A DNA stretch of 64,000 nt from Anastatus disparis. Taxonomy: Eukaryota > Arthropoda > Insecta > Hymenoptera > Eupelmidae. The stretch spans positions 4,617,001 through 4,681,000 of the forward strand of contig JAFFSR010000347.1 in assembly GCA_017163975.1 (NCBI GenBank), given 5' to 3'. Below, in pieces: positions 55,020 through 64,000 of the stretch; positions within the stretch are counted from its first letter, which is position 1, and each line of letters opens with the position of its first letter. The translations under genes were made by a program, and so were the position numbers. The notes below the pieces were generated by a model that saw only the letters and a program-made list of their open reading frames with translations, made no database searches and was not told where the DNA came from.

Positions 55020-55200
55020 TTAGTGTATATACACCGTAATTAATATGTTAGTATACCGAGCTGTTTATACCACGGTGTATATTTACAGCAGTTAATATGC
55101 TAGTATACCGTGCTGTTCATACTGTGGTGTATATTTTTGTGCTTAATATGCTAATATACCGAGCTGTTTATACTGCGGTGAGTATGCGCCCGTAAATAGC
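55020..55200. repeat. 51-52-bp minisatellite
   Basis: GTATACCGAGCTGTTTATAC and variants occur at 55,051, 55,103 and 55,154 with a period of 51-52 bp. Related GTAAATAGCTTGGTTAT blocks lie at about 55,192 and 59,359 in the same orientation, on opposite sides of element E. Confidence 0.8.
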
Positions 55201-56181
55201 TTGGTTATTTATACATGTATGCGTACCGAGGTTACTATACCGAGGTTACATACCGTCGTGTGTGTGCGCGTGCTGATGGCTCGGTTATTTATACGTTTTC
55301 ATACCGAGGATACTACTATAGGCTTATACCTAGCTATTGATATACGTATACCAGGTTATATTGCTGAGTTCATTCGAATTCATGCTGGTCGTCACGGATA
55401 GATTTTTTTTCGGCTGTGAACTAAGTAAAAGTGTTCTAATACTCAAGAGAAAATGTATAAACCCCGAAATACAGCTTAAATTTTTTTTTCACGACGGTAT
55501 AGCCTATTTTGTGTTAAATGTTAAAATGAAAGGTGATAAAATAAAAATGGACCTCCATATTCAAAATGCTCTATCTCCGTCAATTTTTTACTTTTCAAGA
55601 CGTTTTTTTTTATATGTGAGGAATTCAGCTTACTTTTACATCGCGTTTTTATTTTATATATTCAACTTAATGCCGTCGAGCTATCAATAAAAAACAAAAA
55701 AATGATTGTTTTTTAACGTGATTTTCTAAAAAACTATTTTTTTTTTCTTCAAATTTTAATATGTTTTTATACATAAAAAAACCATTTTTTTAAGGAGGAA
55801 CACAATATGCTATTTCGCGTTATTTTTTAATGAAATTTTTAAATTTTATTCAATTTTTTTCAATCATAGAATATTAAGATCATGTCCTTTTTCAATAATT
55901 ATACTCTTTTATTATTCGTTCACTCTTTAATTTATAAATATATTATTAGTGTTTGCAAAAACCTTCAAAATAAGCCATTGATCAACTTTTTTGGTCAATT
56001 AGATCTAAAGTTATAGCAATTTCAAGTTTAAAAATATGTTTTAAAAGAAAAAATAAATAATCATTGATTCAGTTTGAATTTATGAATTCATATTTTCTCA
56101 TTCATGCAATGAAGATCTAGAAGCGAACTCAAGATATTGTTCAGCTTTTTAACAGTGAATTTTTTGTATTCCCTTAACTTC

Positions 56182-57182
56182 TTATGTTTTTTCTTGCCAT
56201 TCAACCTTTTTCATTTGTCTGAAAACTTCTAGCTCTTCTTTGCTTAAAAGGAGAATGTTGATAGATGGAGTGTAAAGTGACACAAGAATCACGAAATCCT
56301 TTGCATTTCTAATAAATTCTGCACTTTGCTTGACCAAATTGCGCACTGTGGCATAATGTTTAACTATACCTCCTATTCCATCACATGCACCTTTTCCATG
56401 CCCGGTTGTAGAAAATAACCATTCTCTTCTTTCTTTAGAATTTCTAAACTCTTTTAATTGGTATCTATTTTTGAAATGACTGGCGGCTTTATCTAAAATG
56501 ACTAGGATTTCTTCTAATTCTTGCAGAGTGTATTTTTGCTTCATATTCCCTATAATTGAATTTATAGCTATTAAAGCATGAGAAGAATCATGTTTTGTAT
56601 CGTCACAAACTGTGACATAACTAACCCTCGAATCATTTACATAATAGCATGCCGTTGTAAATATGGATATTTGATTTTTGCTCCAAAAGTGGTAACTTTG
56701 TACTTCATTTTGTAATAAGACTTTTCGTCAAAATCCACGAGAAAAACTTATTAAAACTGGCTTTCTTGAACTAAAATTTTTGCCTCTCGAATAGCAATAC
56801 GTTGGATTTCTTTAATCATTTTATGAGCACTCACGATGAGAGCATATTTTCTCAATTGTATCAAGAAGTCTTCAATGGTACTAGTTTAATTAAGTAAATT
56901 TGATTTTTTTCAAATACTATAAGTCATTTCTTTTGTTAAGGAAATTATTTGCAAATCAATAATTTCTCCAACTGGGCATTTTACATAGTCTTCCAGTAAA
57001 CATTTCATATCATCCTTAGAGCAAAATAAAGAAAAAAATATATTTGATTCAATTTTTGAAATGTCATATTTATTGTTTGTATTATACTTTTTTAAAGCTA
57101 TCAACATAAGCTCCAAGATTTCGCAATAAATACAAAGACACGCATCATTGGGTGGATGAGGTATAACCCATTTTGATCTCAA
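56182..57182 (-). pseudogene. Transposase-like protein remnant in element E
   Basis: Minus strand, N to C: SKWVIPHPPNDACLCIYCEI (Cys-containing) with later CSKDDMKCLLEDYVKCPVGE to 56,910. A gap of broken frame follows, then LDKAASHFKNRYQLKEF and LFSTTGHGKGACDGIGGIVK, ending at 56,182. The order C.C..C....C...CP, then D.A..FKNR, then HGKG.CDG.GG..K recalls a TE-encoded protein common in arthropods and cnidarians whose class I cannot name with certainty. Further decayed N-terminal sequence may extend to about 58,200. Multiple stops are present. Confidence 0.5.
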
Positions 57183-58292
57183 GGCATATTATGCTGATTT
57201 TTCGATTTTCTTTTCCATTTGGTGATTTCCTTCATTGAATAATGCAAATATTTGTTTTATGCCTCACGTAAGAAAGTGCTTAACTTTTTTATTTATGATA
57301 CCATTTTCTTTTACAGCTATTGTATCATTTTTATTTGCACTTTATCGAGAGCAATTAAAATCATCGTTAAAATAATACTCTTCGACTTTTAACATAACTT
57401 CCTTACCCAAAGAATGGCCACTATAATTTTCAAGCTTCTTATAGACATTTTCATCATCCACCAGTGAGCATGCTTGATCAATCATGTACGTAATTACGCC
57501 TGACAGAACTGATAATAAATATTCTTTGGAGAAATCAGTTGGTATAAGGGTTAATAGCCGCTCTTTTTCGGAATAACTTAAACAATATTTTAAGGCAATT
57601 TTAATATTTTCGAGCCATTTATCACATGTCTTTCATTAAATGCTTTCACTCAATTTAGGCAAATCCTTTATATCATAAAATTTCATCATTTTACTAGCTA
57701 CTTGAGAATCGAATACATCATTCATTTACTTTCTCTTTCAAACGGCATACGATTTTCGCATCATCACATTAACAGTTGCAGGCATCTTGATAGTTGAAAT
57801 CTTCAAATTCAAATTATTTGCAGTTATATGAAGCTCATGCATCACAATCTCACTGTCATTAACTTTTTCTGAAGATTGTTGAATGCTTGAATTAGATGAA
57901 AAGGGTGTAGCATTCTTTACTTCTTCTAAGAATAATTTATATCATCCAGCGCAAACTTTATCTTCTCTAGATAGCAAAATCTGTGCAAAGACTCCGTTAT
58001 ATGTCCCAATTCTCCGAATGGATTTTCAAGAGGAATGGTACATAGCTTTCGTGTGCCTTTTTTCAAAACCTTGCACTTTATTTTGGCCAGTGATGATGCC
58101 ATTGCAATTAACTCAAAATCTTTTAATAAAGCGAAAAAAAGATTACAAAAGTTGGGCGATTTGTTTTTCAATTCAATCTCTTCTTATGTACCGCGAAAGC
58201 GTCTTCGCTATCCAGCGGCGGCATGCAACAACTACTTTCAAACTGAATGAATGATTTTTTATTTTTTCTTTTTGAACATATTTTTAAACTTA

Positions 58293-58635
58293 GAGCGCGG
58301 TGGCGTAATTGATAGAGCTCTTGCCTTCAACGCGGAGGGCATGGGTTCGAATACTGGCCAGGTACCTCTAACTTTTTTTCGAAAGAAAATTAGTGTACGT
58401 GCCATTTTATATCGTGACTCTCAAAAATCCGATCTCATTGGGTATCGGTTGATTGTTGGTCACAAAAAGTGCCTGACCATCCATCGGTAGTCAAAGTTTT
58501 CGGTATGGTGGGTCTGACAGTCTAGCCTGATGTAATGTGATAAACAGATACCGGGCGGGGACTCCCTCGACCTCGCCATGGAAAAAGGTTAATCATATAG
58601 AGGACAATATCCTTTATATATTAATCTTTTTTTTC
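58293..58635 (+). repeat. SINE-like element, copy 2
   Basis: Same head as at 2,495: box A TGGCGTAATTG, box B GGGTTCGAATAC, then CCAGGTACCTC, a T-run with CGAAAGAAAATTAGTGTACG and GACTCTCAAAAATCCGATC. This copy is longer, with GGTCTGACAGTCTAGCCTG, ATACCGGGCGGGGACTCCCT and a T-rich tail near 58,628. It lies inside element E. Confidence 0.7.
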
Positions 58636-59335
58636 TTCTAATAAAAAAAAGCATATTTTTAAACTTAAAATTGCTATAACTTTTGTTCTAATTGAACAAA
58701 AAAGTTAACCAATGACTCGATTTGAAGGTTTTCGCGAACACTAATAATATATTTATAAATTAAACAAAGAATGAATAGTAAAAGGGCATAATTATTGGAG
58801 GAGGACATAATCTTAATATTCTATAATTGAAAAAAATAGAATAAAATTTAAAAATTACATAAAAAAAATAACGCGAAATAGCATATTCTATTCCTCCTTA
58901 AAAGTGAGTTTTTTTTATATATAAGAACATATTAAAATTTGAAGAAAAAAAATATTGTTTTTAAAAAAATCACGTTAGAAAACAATTATTTTTTTTTTTT
59001 TATTAATAGTTCGACGGCGTTAATTTAAATCTATAAAATAACAACGTGATGTAAAAGTAGGCTAAATTCGTCACATTAGAAAAAAAATACGTATCGAAAA
59101 GTAAAAAATTAACGGAGGTCGAGCATTTTGAACATGGAAGTTCATTTTTATGGTTTCACCTTTCATTTTAACATTTTTAAAAAATAGGCTATAGCGTCAT
59201 AAAAAAAAATTTCAAGCTATATTTCGGGGTCTCCACATCTTCTGTTGAGTATTAGAATACATTCACATAGTTTTCAGCAAAAAAAAATCGATCCTAGACG
59301 GCCTGCATGAATCTGAATGGATCAGCCATATATAA

Positions 59336-60515
59336 TCGTATACCGAATCATGAATGCACGTGTAAATAGCTTGGTTATGTCGTATCATACTATACATATA
59401 ATCGTATATCGAGTTATGGAGACACGTGTAAATAGGTTATATCGTATCATACTTGTTCCAGATGCACGTCTAATGTGATTGACGCTAGGGCTATTTCTAA
59501 GAAGTTGTATAAAATATGAGTATATCGAGGATACATCTTTTAAACGCTTTTTTGTAGCAATCAGATTTGAAATCACGGGATTTCCCACAAGTTTAAATAT
59601 ATATTAAATTTGCTTAAGTATTTAACGATCTTCAATTGATATTAAATATTTCTATAATTAATGAAATAATCACAAAAAAGCTACCGTGCAGTAACGAACT
59701 GTTTACTCGATATCTCTATATGTCCGGTTATACGAATTTACTCCTTTTATATAAAATACTTGATAAATAAAAAAATATCAAATCGTGGTTTTATATAGTA
59801 TGATTGATACAAGAATAAACATCAACTACCATTCAGTATACTGTAGCAAATTTTATCGTCATTAATTGATCACAGGTGGAATTTCAAATTGCCGAGCTTC
59901 CATGCTACTATAAATACAGCGTTAAACAATACAATTTAATAGTAAACGTGTCGCAATATTGTTTTTTAGATATTGCAGCTATTAAGGCGATTTTTCGTTT
60001 TTGTTGCGTTTTTCAATTTGCATAAATAAAGTCGTGGCGATTTTTGAAAAAAAAATTATGTCGCCTCTTGGAGCACTTACACAGTTATTTAACCTCTCAA
60101 AATTTGAGAAAAATACCACTTATCCAACAAACTTAATCTCATTGATCTGCAACAAATAGTTTATTGCAAATAAAGAGTTAATTAGCAAAAAAATATTTTT
60201 TTTATATGTTAAAAAAATTAAATTTAAAAAAATCCATTAGCTACCAATTATACAGTAAAGTAGAGATCTTGAACTTTCGAAATCACACTGAAGCTCACTC
60301 GTACGATGCATAACGGCTTAGGAATAATCACGCCAATATGGCTTTTTTCTAATAAACAATTTCAGTTATACGAAAACTATTGAATAATTTTATTTAAAAT
60401 TTTTACTGTGAATTCACTACCATAATAAACAAATTAAAATAATAAAATTCTAAAAAAAGTGGTTTTGTAGGTCTTTTTTATATCTAGAAAGTTTACTTGA
60501 AATATTTTTTTGTCC
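59336..60515. other. AT-rich stretch, nothing recognised
   Basis: Only degenerate motifs from the minisatellite at the left edge. No gene or RNA found. Confidence 0.5.
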
Positions 60516-61185
60516 AAATGATAGTTTTCTTTATCTAAGGTCAAAAGGTGTTTTTTTTTCATTAATTTATCAATAAAACTATGTTCCTACAATAAAATTT
60601 TGGCTCATTTATCAGATTAATGTTCCTAATGAAGTCCCCTACCAGAATCAGTACGGCAACCATGGGTTACAATTTTTCTAAAAATTGGACTGAAATATCA
60701 TAATTTGACTGGCCTATCATGCCCCTTTCCAAAGCTCAGGAACCAATAGATCAGCCTAAATTACCTATAAAAACATGTTTTGATCTCGCTTGTCCGAAAA
60801 TATCGAGTATCCAAAACTGTCTGCGACGGCACTAATAGGTTAAATATTGAAGCAGTATTCTGTTAAAACGGTGAAAGTGGATATTCATACGGAGCTGGAT
60901 TAAAGTGGATGATGATAGTTTTTTGTCTAGGGTCAAAATAGTGTTTTTTTTCATTAATTTGTTAATAAAAATATGTTTCTACTGTAAGATTTTGGCTCAT
61001 TTATCGGATTAATATTCCAGATGACCTCCCCTACCAGAATCAGTTTGAAAACCCTGGGTTACAATTTTTCTGAAAAAAAAATCTAATTTGACTGGCCTAT
61101 CAGTAGTTTTGAAGGGGTAGTTTTTAAATACACCTGGAAATATCGAGTGTCCAAAAATGTCCGCACTGACACTAATGGGTAAACT
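60516..61185. repeat. Two-copy direct repeat, period about 395 bp
   Basis: TTTTGGCTCATTTATC, CCCCTACCAGAATCAGT, GGGTTACAATTTTTCT, TTTGACTGGCCTATCA and AAATATCGAGT occur in the same order at about 60,516-60,845 and 60,915-61,185. The two copies differ by many substitutions and an indel, so the duplication is old. Confidence 0.8.
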
Positions 61186-61386
61186 TGCTTATTATATTCG
61201 TTTTTTTTCAACTCCACGTGAGATTTTGGCATGAAAATTTCACGTGATCTTTTACGATATTTTTTTTGTAGTGCATTAATTGTTTTGTTTTATTTACACT
61301 AAATAAGGCTATGCTTCGTTATCGGGTCTTCGTGACTTGACGGTGGCGCAATCTTACAACTGTGTTAAGTGTCAAAATGTGTGTTA

Positions 61387-61547
61387 TGTCTTGCGGCTGC
61401 AGCTTAAGGGCTTTTGCAGGCTACAAGAGTAATGCGAGAGAATAAGATGGACATAAAGGTGCTTATGTATACCTTATTCTTCTTATTCCTATCTCTTTGC
61501 TTTATTTTTTAAGCCTGCAAAAGTCCTTAAGCTGCAGCGGCAAGATA
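61387..61547. mobile_element. Small fold-back element
   Basis: TCTTGC.GCTGCAGCTTAAGG followed by GCTTTTGCAGGCT at the left pairs with AAGCCTGCAAAAG.CCTTAAGCTGCAGC.GCAAGA at the right, 161 bp in all. Target duplication not clear. Confidence 0.75.
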
Positions 61548-61733
61548 CTACTGAACTTCAAGTATGTATGGACTAAAATAATTTAATGAAAATTGAAAAT
61601 ATAAATTCACAAATGTGAGAATCTAAAAGAAATATTTTTTTTAATAAATCTTTGTAACCGACCAATAAAATATTATAAAAAGCTTACCTTTAAAAAGGTG
61701 TATGACGGGCAAGTATGCTTAGCGATTTAATTT

Positions 61734-62103
61734 GGGTGGGGTTCGAATTTTCGAAAAACCGATATTTTTTTGTGCTTAACGTAGAATCTCAAAATTTAGA
61801 ATGATGCTATTGATAACATTCATTTAAATTATTTAGAAATTTCGTTTTCGATTCATAGCTGCTATCGAAATTTATTTACTCGAATAAATTATAATTGATA
61901 TTTAGAATAGTAACAAGTATACAGAACACCATATTATGATTAGATATTTCGAAATTTCTAATAGAATTTTCAAAAGTATATTTTTGTATATTCTTTCAAT
62001 ACTTGTCAAAAGATTTTATTAGAAATTTCGAAATATTTTATAATTATATGGTGCTCTATGTACATGTTACGATTCTAAATATCAATTATAATTTATTCGA
62101 ATA
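61734..62103. mobile_element. Half copy of the 503-bp fold-back
   Basis: Over 95 per cent similar by eye to the left half of 52,138-52,640, starting GGGTGGGGTTCGAATTTTCG. It ends at TAATTTATTCGA, the centre of the palindrome, where Polinton copy 2 sequence begins (TACGAGTAAGTGG). The second arm is missing. Confidence 0.85.
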
Positions 62104-62159
62104 TACGAGTAAGTGGATAAAAGAGGAAAACCCTGAAAATCAACACTAGATTGTACAAG

Positions 62160-62224
<65 letters not shown>

Positions 62225-62236
62225 TAAGCTTTACAA

Positions 62237-62323
<87 letters not shown>

Positions 62324-63115
62324 ATGTAACCAGCTAGTATTAACGTATAAGCGTGTGTACAACAACGAATGGAGACGTACGAGTGGTGGGGGGTAATAGT
62401 AGCGCCAGCAATAGAATGGCCCCTGTTAGAGCGAACGCTACACTTGTGTGGGTGCATCCGTACTCTAAAACTTGGGATATTTATATTATGACCTATATTA
62501 TGCTGCACGACCAGTGCATTCGCTCTCGACTACATCGCTTACCCGTTCTCTCTCTCCCTCTCTCTCATCGTTCTCCTTGTCGGAAAAGCCGAAGTACGTC
62601 GTACGGCGCCGAAGACTACCGAGACTATGCCCTATAGAATACCCAATGGCGGTCTTGCCCGGTATCTCCGGCCTTTTATATCGACTTTAACATGCACCTT
62701 ACGCTTAGATGGTGTATGCGTTACACCAATGTATGAAAATACTTCCCTCAATTGATTATTAAAAAAAAATATATTGTAATATACAATTCATTTTACATCA
62801 TATTCCTTTTTTAGATGATAGAAAATTTTAATAATAAATGCTAATAATAAATAAATATATATCAATGATAATAAATTATTACAAAATTATATTTAAAAAT
62901 TAGTAAAAATTAAAGAAAAAATTTTTTATTATAAGAATGAAATATTAACTTGAGAGAAAAAATGATGGAAGGGTATAGAAATAAATAGAGATATATTGGG
63001 TTAATACGTTTATTTTTTATAAAATTATTACAACGACGATACAAGTATATAAGTTTCGGAGTAATACGACTTTGCAAGTCTTACATGTATTTTTTATTTA
63101 CATATATATTTAAAG

Positions 63116-63289
63116 TCAAAACTTTTTGTACCCATTTCTTTCAGGGATAGAGTATGTGTTTGTAGAAATTTTTTGTGAATACTGTTTCCATTGTGAGTCT
63201 TTTGTTTGATTTTCTGACTTTTTACTGCCATTTTTTCTGATTAGAGGAGTGCGATCGCCAGCGTTCCCCGAGCTCGGTGCCTGACCCAT
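63116..63289 (-). CDS. 57-residue Polinton ORF with myristoylation-like start
   Basis: Intact counterpart of the stop-interrupted frame at 23,448-23,621. It starts MGQAPSSGNAGDRTPLIRK and ends YSIPERNGYKKF; Trp is present where copy 1 has TGA. The MGxxxS start fits N-myristoylation. The frame is also open upstream to 63,328, but the shared Met at 63,289 is the likely start because both copies retain it. It lies between the protease and the terminal repeat. Function unknown. Confidence 0.5.
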   Translation of the reverse strand: MGQAPSSGNAGDRTPLIRKNGSKKSENQTKDSQWKQYSQKISTNTYSIPERNGYKKF

Positions 63290-63449
63290 CTTTAATGGTG
63301 TCTTGATAACATCTAAGTATGGTAACAAAGTTAAAAAAAATATTGGAAGTTATTCACATTCACATACGTACACACGCACACACAGGCATACACATTACAT
63401 AATATTTTTTGCTTTGGACACTTGATTGCACTGGGCACATATAATTTCT

Positions 63450-63911
63450 TTTTTATTTTTTTGTTTCTTTTTTACATTCATGATTCGGTTAAATAATATA
63501 AGGCTTTATTTATCATTATCCTTTGTATCGGTTGAAAATAACGTACAAAACATGTTAAGAGAATAATTATGAGACAAATAAAACAAAAAATCCACACAAT
63601 ACTGCCCACACACATCAATTCAGGTTCTGCAGTTGCTGTATGTTCCACTCGTACACTCGGCAGTTTCTTCTAAGGCGATCGATGTGATCTGGTACGGTTG
63701 GGGGTAATCCATAGCTGTCAAAGTAAGTCCCCTGTCCATCGGAATCGACGTAAATTGCAACCCAATGAGACCCTGGTTTTGAGCTTTCATCGAGATTAAC
63801 TACAAGGGCACACGGTTTTTCCCAGATTAGAGGAATCTTGTCTGCAGGAAACACACCCACTGTCTTGGCAGAAATCTTTTTGAGACCTTTCAGCACTTGC
63901 AACGAGTTCAT
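63450..63911 (-). pseudogene. Adenain-type cysteine protease, copy 2
   Basis: Start MNSLQVLKGLKKI at 63,911, in the second frame inside the upstream gene. The Trp codon that is a stop in copy 1 is intact, as are the PGSHWVAIY His region and the FDSYGLPP block. A 2-bp deletion relative to copy 1 near 63,617 shifts the frame into a TGA at 63,615-63,617, before the Cys region. The GQYC block itself is preserved further on in another frame. Each copy therefore has different lesions. Confidence 0.85.
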
Positions 63912-64000
63912 CACTGATATTATCGTAGATATTTTCTTCTGTAATATCGTTCTCACGGCTGCTTAAATTTTCAATGACAGTAGTGGGGGTAGAGCAGTCG
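63796..64000 (-). CDS. C-terminus of the conserved Polinton protein, copy 2 (partial)
   Basis: The end of the homologue of the 270-residue protein at 21,479-22,291. It reads DCSTPTTVIENL ... CQDSGCVSC ... CPCS and stops at 63,796. It overlaps the first 116 bp of the protease gene in another frame, as in copy 1. The remainder is outside the window. Confidence 0.7.
   Translation of the reverse strand, partial: DCSTPTTVIENLSSRENDITEENIYDNISDELVASAERSQKDFCQDSGCVSCRQDSSNLGKTVCPCS

Larger units (their letters stand above)
55345..59335. mobile_element. 4-kb transposon with about 700-bp inverted repeats (element E)
   Basis: Sequence from about 55,345 to 56,065 (TTCATGCTGGTCGTC, AGGTGATAAAATAAAAATGG, ATAGCATATTGTG-like blocks) recurs inverted from about 58,640 to 59,335. 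Between the arms lies a decayed minus-strand transposase-like gene and, near the right arm, a SINE. It appears to have been inserted in a minisatellite, since GTAAATAGCTTGGTTAT flanks both sides. The superfamily is not assigned. Confidence 0.75.
62104..64000 (-). mobile_element. Polinton/Maverick copy 2 (terminal part, inverted)
   Basis: A truncated terminal repeat (62,104-63,130, including (TA)n 62,164-62,221 and (GT)n 62,240-62,321) is followed by the 57-residue ORF, the protease and the end of the upstream gene, all on the minus strand. It is closely similar to 22,080-24,420 of copy 1 but lacks the 652-bp fold-back. The rest lies beyond the window. The outer end of the repeat is lost at the junction with the half fold-back. 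Confidence 0.9.

Noticed and set aside
54771..55401. Tyr/Cys-rich frames over the minisatellite
   Set aside because: They translate the 51-52-bp repeat and TA-rich sequence.
62146..62508. 120-residue frame with long His-Thr run
   Set aside because: Translation of (GT)n and (TA)n microsatellites in the Polinton terminal repeat.

Overview
The window looks like a piece of insect nuclear genome. It is very AT-rich, with (TA)n, (GT)n and (CT)n microsatellites, introns or pseudo-exons, LTR, non-LTR and DNA transposons, and no bacterial operon signals. I cannot name the species. A hymenopteran or other arthropod host is my inference from the mix of elements: Polinton/Maverick, BEL/Pao, Mutator-like, and many fold-back MITEs. 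No intact host gene was recognised. Almost everything interpretable is mobile DNA, most of it broken and much of it nested.

The centrepiece is a Polinton/Maverick (adintovirus-like) element at about 5,768-24,838. It has composite terminal inverted repeats. Its virion genes run rightward: packaging ATPase, a small basic protein, a conserved unknown protein, integrase with a chromodomain tail, penton, a mu/pVI-like core protein, major capsid protein, a conserved unknown protein, and an adenain-type protease that starts inside the previous gene. One unknown gene points left at 12,741-13,622. The protein-primed DNA polymerase B usual for these elements is absent. Most genes carry stops or frameshifts, and the ATPase Walker A motif and the integrase catalytic Glu are changed. 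A second, inverted copy of the same family starts at about 62,104 and runs off the right edge. It serves as an in-window reference for lesions and for an empty insertion site.

A 5,030-bp element with long inverted repeats (6,481-11,510) is inserted in the TA tract of the left Polinton repeat. Inside it are pieces of what looks like a METTL25-like methyltransferase gene, with one exon duplicated in tandem and another split by a small MITE with an 8-bp target duplication. A Ty3/Gypsy reverse-transcriptase fragment abuts the left Polinton end. An 88-bp satellite abuts the right end.

From 25,849 to 32,527 lies a BEL/Pao retrotransposon on the minus strand, with two LTRs and a perfect 5-bp target duplication. 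It is decayed and interrupted by a 5'-truncated non-LTR retrotransposon. The region 32.6-41 kb holds fold-back elements and a 6-kb inverted-repeat structure enclosing a Mutator-like transposon (37,221-39,072). A Gypsy gag remnant lies at 41.9-43.3 kb, followed by a dispersed tandem-unit repeat and a gene-free, promoter-like block. The region 49,416-54,022 is a 4.6-kb near-palindrome with Mutator-like termini, a THAP-domain remnant in each arm and two nested MITEs. The region 55.3-59.3 kb is another long-inverted-repeat transposon with a decayed transposase-like gene and a SINE. The rest is repeats up to the second Polinton copy.

Repeated elements and palindromic arms act as each other's empty sites, so several insertions can be defined to the base (TTA, TA, TTTAAAAT, ACATCAAC, ATAAT duplications).
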